A program made the translations under genes and the position numbers. A stretch of 7,217 nt of DNA from an uncultured bacterium (GTDB lineage: Bacteria; Actinomycetota; UBA4738; HRBIN12), in contig CALGFI010000018.1 of NCBI GenBank assembly GCA_937881155.1, positions 1-7,217 of the forward strand, given 5' to 3'. Below the pieces are notes generated by a model. The model was given only the letters and a program-made list of their open reading frames with translations, had not been told where the DNA came from and searched no databases. Shown here piece by piece: positions 5,905 to 7,217 of this stretch; the first letter of the stretch is position 1; each line of letters starts with the position of its first letter.

Positions 5905-7002
5905 TTACGTCGACGAGACGTCGACGTCGAGATCCGCCAGCTCGACGACCTTGCCCGTGCGTGAGCTATCACGCGCCGCCTCGATGACCTCGAGCAACGC
6001 GATCGCGTCCCAAACGTCGACCGGCGCAGGCCCGCCCGAACGCATCGCCTCGGCCACGCCGGCGTAGTAGCGCTGGTAGGCGCCCGGCTCGGACTCGACG
6101 ATCTCGACCGTATCGCCCGTCGAGAGCCGTCCCCACTGTTCGTCCGGCTCGCGACCCCAGCCGCCGCCGCCGGGGATCCCTCCCGCGGCGAGCGCGTCCT
6201 CCTGCACGTCCATCCCGTGCTTATCGAACGTGCCATTCAGGCCGAGGACACGGAACCGGGGACCCGATGTCGCTGCGAGCACGCTGGCCCACAAGTGTGA
6301 CCGGACGCCATCGCGGTGGGTTAGGGCGACGAAGACGTCGTCGTCGACCTCGACGCCGGGACGGCGCCGATCGATCTCCGCGTACACATGCGTCGGCCTG
6401 CCGAACAGTTGCATCGCCTGGTCCGCGATGTGGCTGCCGAGATCGAACAGGAGCCCACCAGCCTCCCCAGGCGCGCTGCGCTCGCGCCATGCACCCGCTT
6501 TCGGCTGCGGACGCCACCGCTCGTACCGCGACTCGAACCGATGGATCGGTCCGAGGGCGTCGTTCGCGAGCAGCCTTCGGACCGTGAGGAAGTCGGCGTC
6601 CCAACGCCGGTTCTGGAATACCGAGAGCAGCACCCGGCGTTCGGCCGCCGCGCTCGCCAGGGTGCGGCCGTCCGAGGCGCTCGCCGCGAGCGGCTTGTCG
6701 ATCACGACCGACAGGCCCGAATCGATCGCCGCGAGGCCGAGCGGGACGTGACTGCTGTTCGGCGTCGAGACGACGACGAGGTCGTGGTCGTCTGCGCCGT
6801 CCCAGAGCGCGTCGGGGCGGTCGGCGACGCGCGCGGATGGATAGCGATCGCGGGCGCTCGCCTGACGGTCTGGATGGCTCGTCACGATGGTCACGAGCCG
6901 CATCTCCGGGATCGATGCGATCAGCGGAGCGTGGAAGACCGATCCTCCGAGGCCGTACCCGATGAGTCCCACGCGGATAGGGTTTCGGGGTCGAGGCGGC
7001 AC
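5905..7002 (-). CDS. Gfo/Idh/MocA-family oxidoreductase, scyllo-inositol dehydrogenase (IolW/YdgJ)-like
   Basis: Encodes 365 residues, a normal length for the family. The Rossmann domain opens with RVGLIGYGLGGSVFHAPLI (10-28), which has the classic GxGxxG and the VFHAPL extension typical of the IolW/YvaA/YdgJ branch, whose members oxidise scyllo-inositol or related polyols with NADP. STPNSSH (79-85) and the signature DKPLA (102-106) with Lys103 follow. VFQNRRWDADF (128-138) and LLFDLGSHIADQ (184-195), with Asp187 and His191, give the normal catalytic set. Start choice: GTG at 7002, just before the first beta strand, with a GGGGGTAGG run ending nine bases upstream. The open frame extends to 7185, but that would cross the divergent gene and add a low-complexity Arg/Ser stretch. 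The stop abuts the haloperoxidase stop with no spacer. It differs clearly from the other oxidoreductase here, so the two are not a recent duplication. The exact substrate is unknown. Confidence 0.9.
   Translation of the reverse strand: MPPRPRNPIRVGLIGYGLGGSVFHAPLIASIPEMRLVTIVTSHPDRQASARDRYPSARVADRPDALWDGADDHDLVVVSTPNSSHVPLGLAAIDSGLSVVIDKPLAASASDGRTLASAAAERRVLLSVFQNRRWDADFLTVRRLLANDALGPIHRFESRYERWRPQPKAGAWRERSAPGEAGGLLFDLGSHIADQAMQLFGRPTHVYAEIDRRRPGVEVDDDVFVALTHRDGVRSHLWASVLAATSGPRFRVLGLNGTFDKHGMDVQEDALAAGGIPGGGGWGREPDEQWGRLSTGDTVEIVESEPGAYQRYYAGVAEAMRSGGPAPVDVWDAIALLEVIEAARDSSRTGKVVELADLDVDVSST
5907..5927. terminator. Nine-pair perfect hairpin at the convergent junction
   Basis: ACGTCGACG (5907-5915) and CGTCGACGT (5919-5927) form a perfect nine-pair stem with a three-base AGA loop. 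It starts inside the TAA of the minus-strand oxidoreductase and encodes its last residues (VDVSST). Being symmetric it could act on both strands, as a bidirectional terminator of the type without a T-run; no T-run is present on either side. The structure is seen directly; the role is inferred. Confidence 0.4.
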
Positions 7003-7096
7003 GAACGGGAGCCTACCCCCAAGCAAAAACCCGACGTGCGATGACGACCGCGGACCGCTCGGCCTAGAATCCGGGACCCGTGGCCGGGAGATGTCG
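7003..7096. promoter_or_regulatory. Divergent promoter region between the oxidoreductase and the RodZ-type gene
   Basis: This 94-base gap contains one of the few A-rich runs in the window (7021-7029) and promoter signals for both directions. On the minus strand TAGGCT lies seven bases before the GTG at 7002, a spacing that could give a leaderless transcript. On the plus strand TAGAAT (7065-7070) is a strong -10 candidate. Confidence 0.5.
7041..7070 (+). promoter_or_regulatory. Promoter of the RodZ-type gene
   Basis: ATGACG (7041-7046, four of six -35 consensus bases) is followed after 18 bases by TAGAAT (7065-7070, five of six -10 bases). Transcription would begin near 7077, about 20 bases before the ATG at 7097, leaving room for the ribosome binding site GGGAG at 7086-7090. 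Confidence 0.55.
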
Positions 7097-7217
7097 ATGC
7101 AGCACAGCATGACCGACCTCGGTCCGAGCCTGCGCAAGGTCCGCACGGCGCGGGGTCTCACCCTCGAGGAGGCGGCCCGAGACACGAGGATCCGCTCCGA
7201 GTTCCTCGACGCGATCG
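7097..7217 (+). CDS. RodZ-type helix-turn-helix protein, 5' fragment
   Basis: Only the first 40 residues are in the window; the frame is open at the right edge. The segment LGPSLRKVRTARGLTLEEAA followed by RDTRIRSEFLDAI matches the N-terminal helix-turn-helix (HTH_25) of RodZ-like proteins, whose usual form is LGxxLRxxRxxRGLSLEEVAxxTRIRxxYLxAIE. In rod-shaped bacteria RodZ links MreB to the membrane through a single transmembrane helix after this domain. In actinobacteria and relatives the same domain heads membrane proteins of less certain role. The best start is ATG 7097, six bases after GGGAG (7086-7090); ATG 7091 touches that site, and ATG 7109 is too far away but possible. A transmembrane helix and C-terminal domain should lie beyond the window; without them a plain XRE-type regulator cannot be excluded. 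Confidence 0.75.
   Translation, partial: MQHSMTDLGPSLRKVRTARGLTLEEAARDTRIRSEFLDAI

Noticed and set aside
7003..7185. Extension of the second oxidoreductase upstream to 7185
   Set aside because: It would overlap the promoter and start of the divergent RodZ-type gene and add an Arg/Ser-rich stretch before the Rossmann fold that the family lacks.
1..7217. CRISPR arrays, tRNA or rRNA genes, insertion sequences, attachment sites, riboswitches
   Set aside because: No regularly spaced repeats, cloverleaf with GTTCRA loop, transposase motifs or long terminal inverted repeats were seen on reading both strands.

Overview
The window is uniformly GC-rich, with G or C at almost every third codon position, two GTG starts, tight gene packing and strong GGGAG-type ribosome binding sites. 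This fits a high-GC Gram-positive (Actinomycetota-like) or Chloroflexota-like bacterium, probably environmental. That assignment is inferred from composition and gene content; no marker gene in the window fixes the lineage.

Layout. Plus strand 1-777 is the C-terminal half of a xylulokinase. Its stop codon overlaps (ATGA) the start of a small unrecognised lipoprotein (774-1160). A minus-strand Gfo/Idh/MocA oxidoreductase (1157-2173) converges on that lipoprotein so closely that the two stop codons overlap. A 174-base divergent region (2174-2347) carries a good sigma-70-type promoter for the next plus-strand unit. That unit is a two-gene operon: a lipoprotein with seven FG-GAP/VCBS-type calcium motifs and a C-terminal ASPIC/UnbV domain (2348-4060), coupled by ATGA to a vanadium-dependent haloperoxidase lipoprotein (4057-5904). 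A second, different Gfo/Idh/MocA oxidoreductase (5905-7002, minus) abuts the haloperoxidase stop codon. After a 94-base divergent gap, a RodZ-type helix-turn-helix gene begins at 7097 and runs off the window.

How the genes may work together. The xylulokinase and the two oxidoreductases are cytoplasmic sugar or polyol enzymes, but no pathway can be assigned from this window. The most interesting unit is the propeller/haloperoxidase pair. Both proteins have lipoprotein signal peptides, they share a promoter and a translationally coupled junction, and the haloperoxidase keeps every known vanadate ligand plus two halide-pocket residues of fungal chloroperoxidase. I infer a surface-anchored halide-oxidising complex in which the propeller is a partner or scaffold. 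No CRISPR array, tRNA, rRNA, insertion sequence or phage gene was seen.
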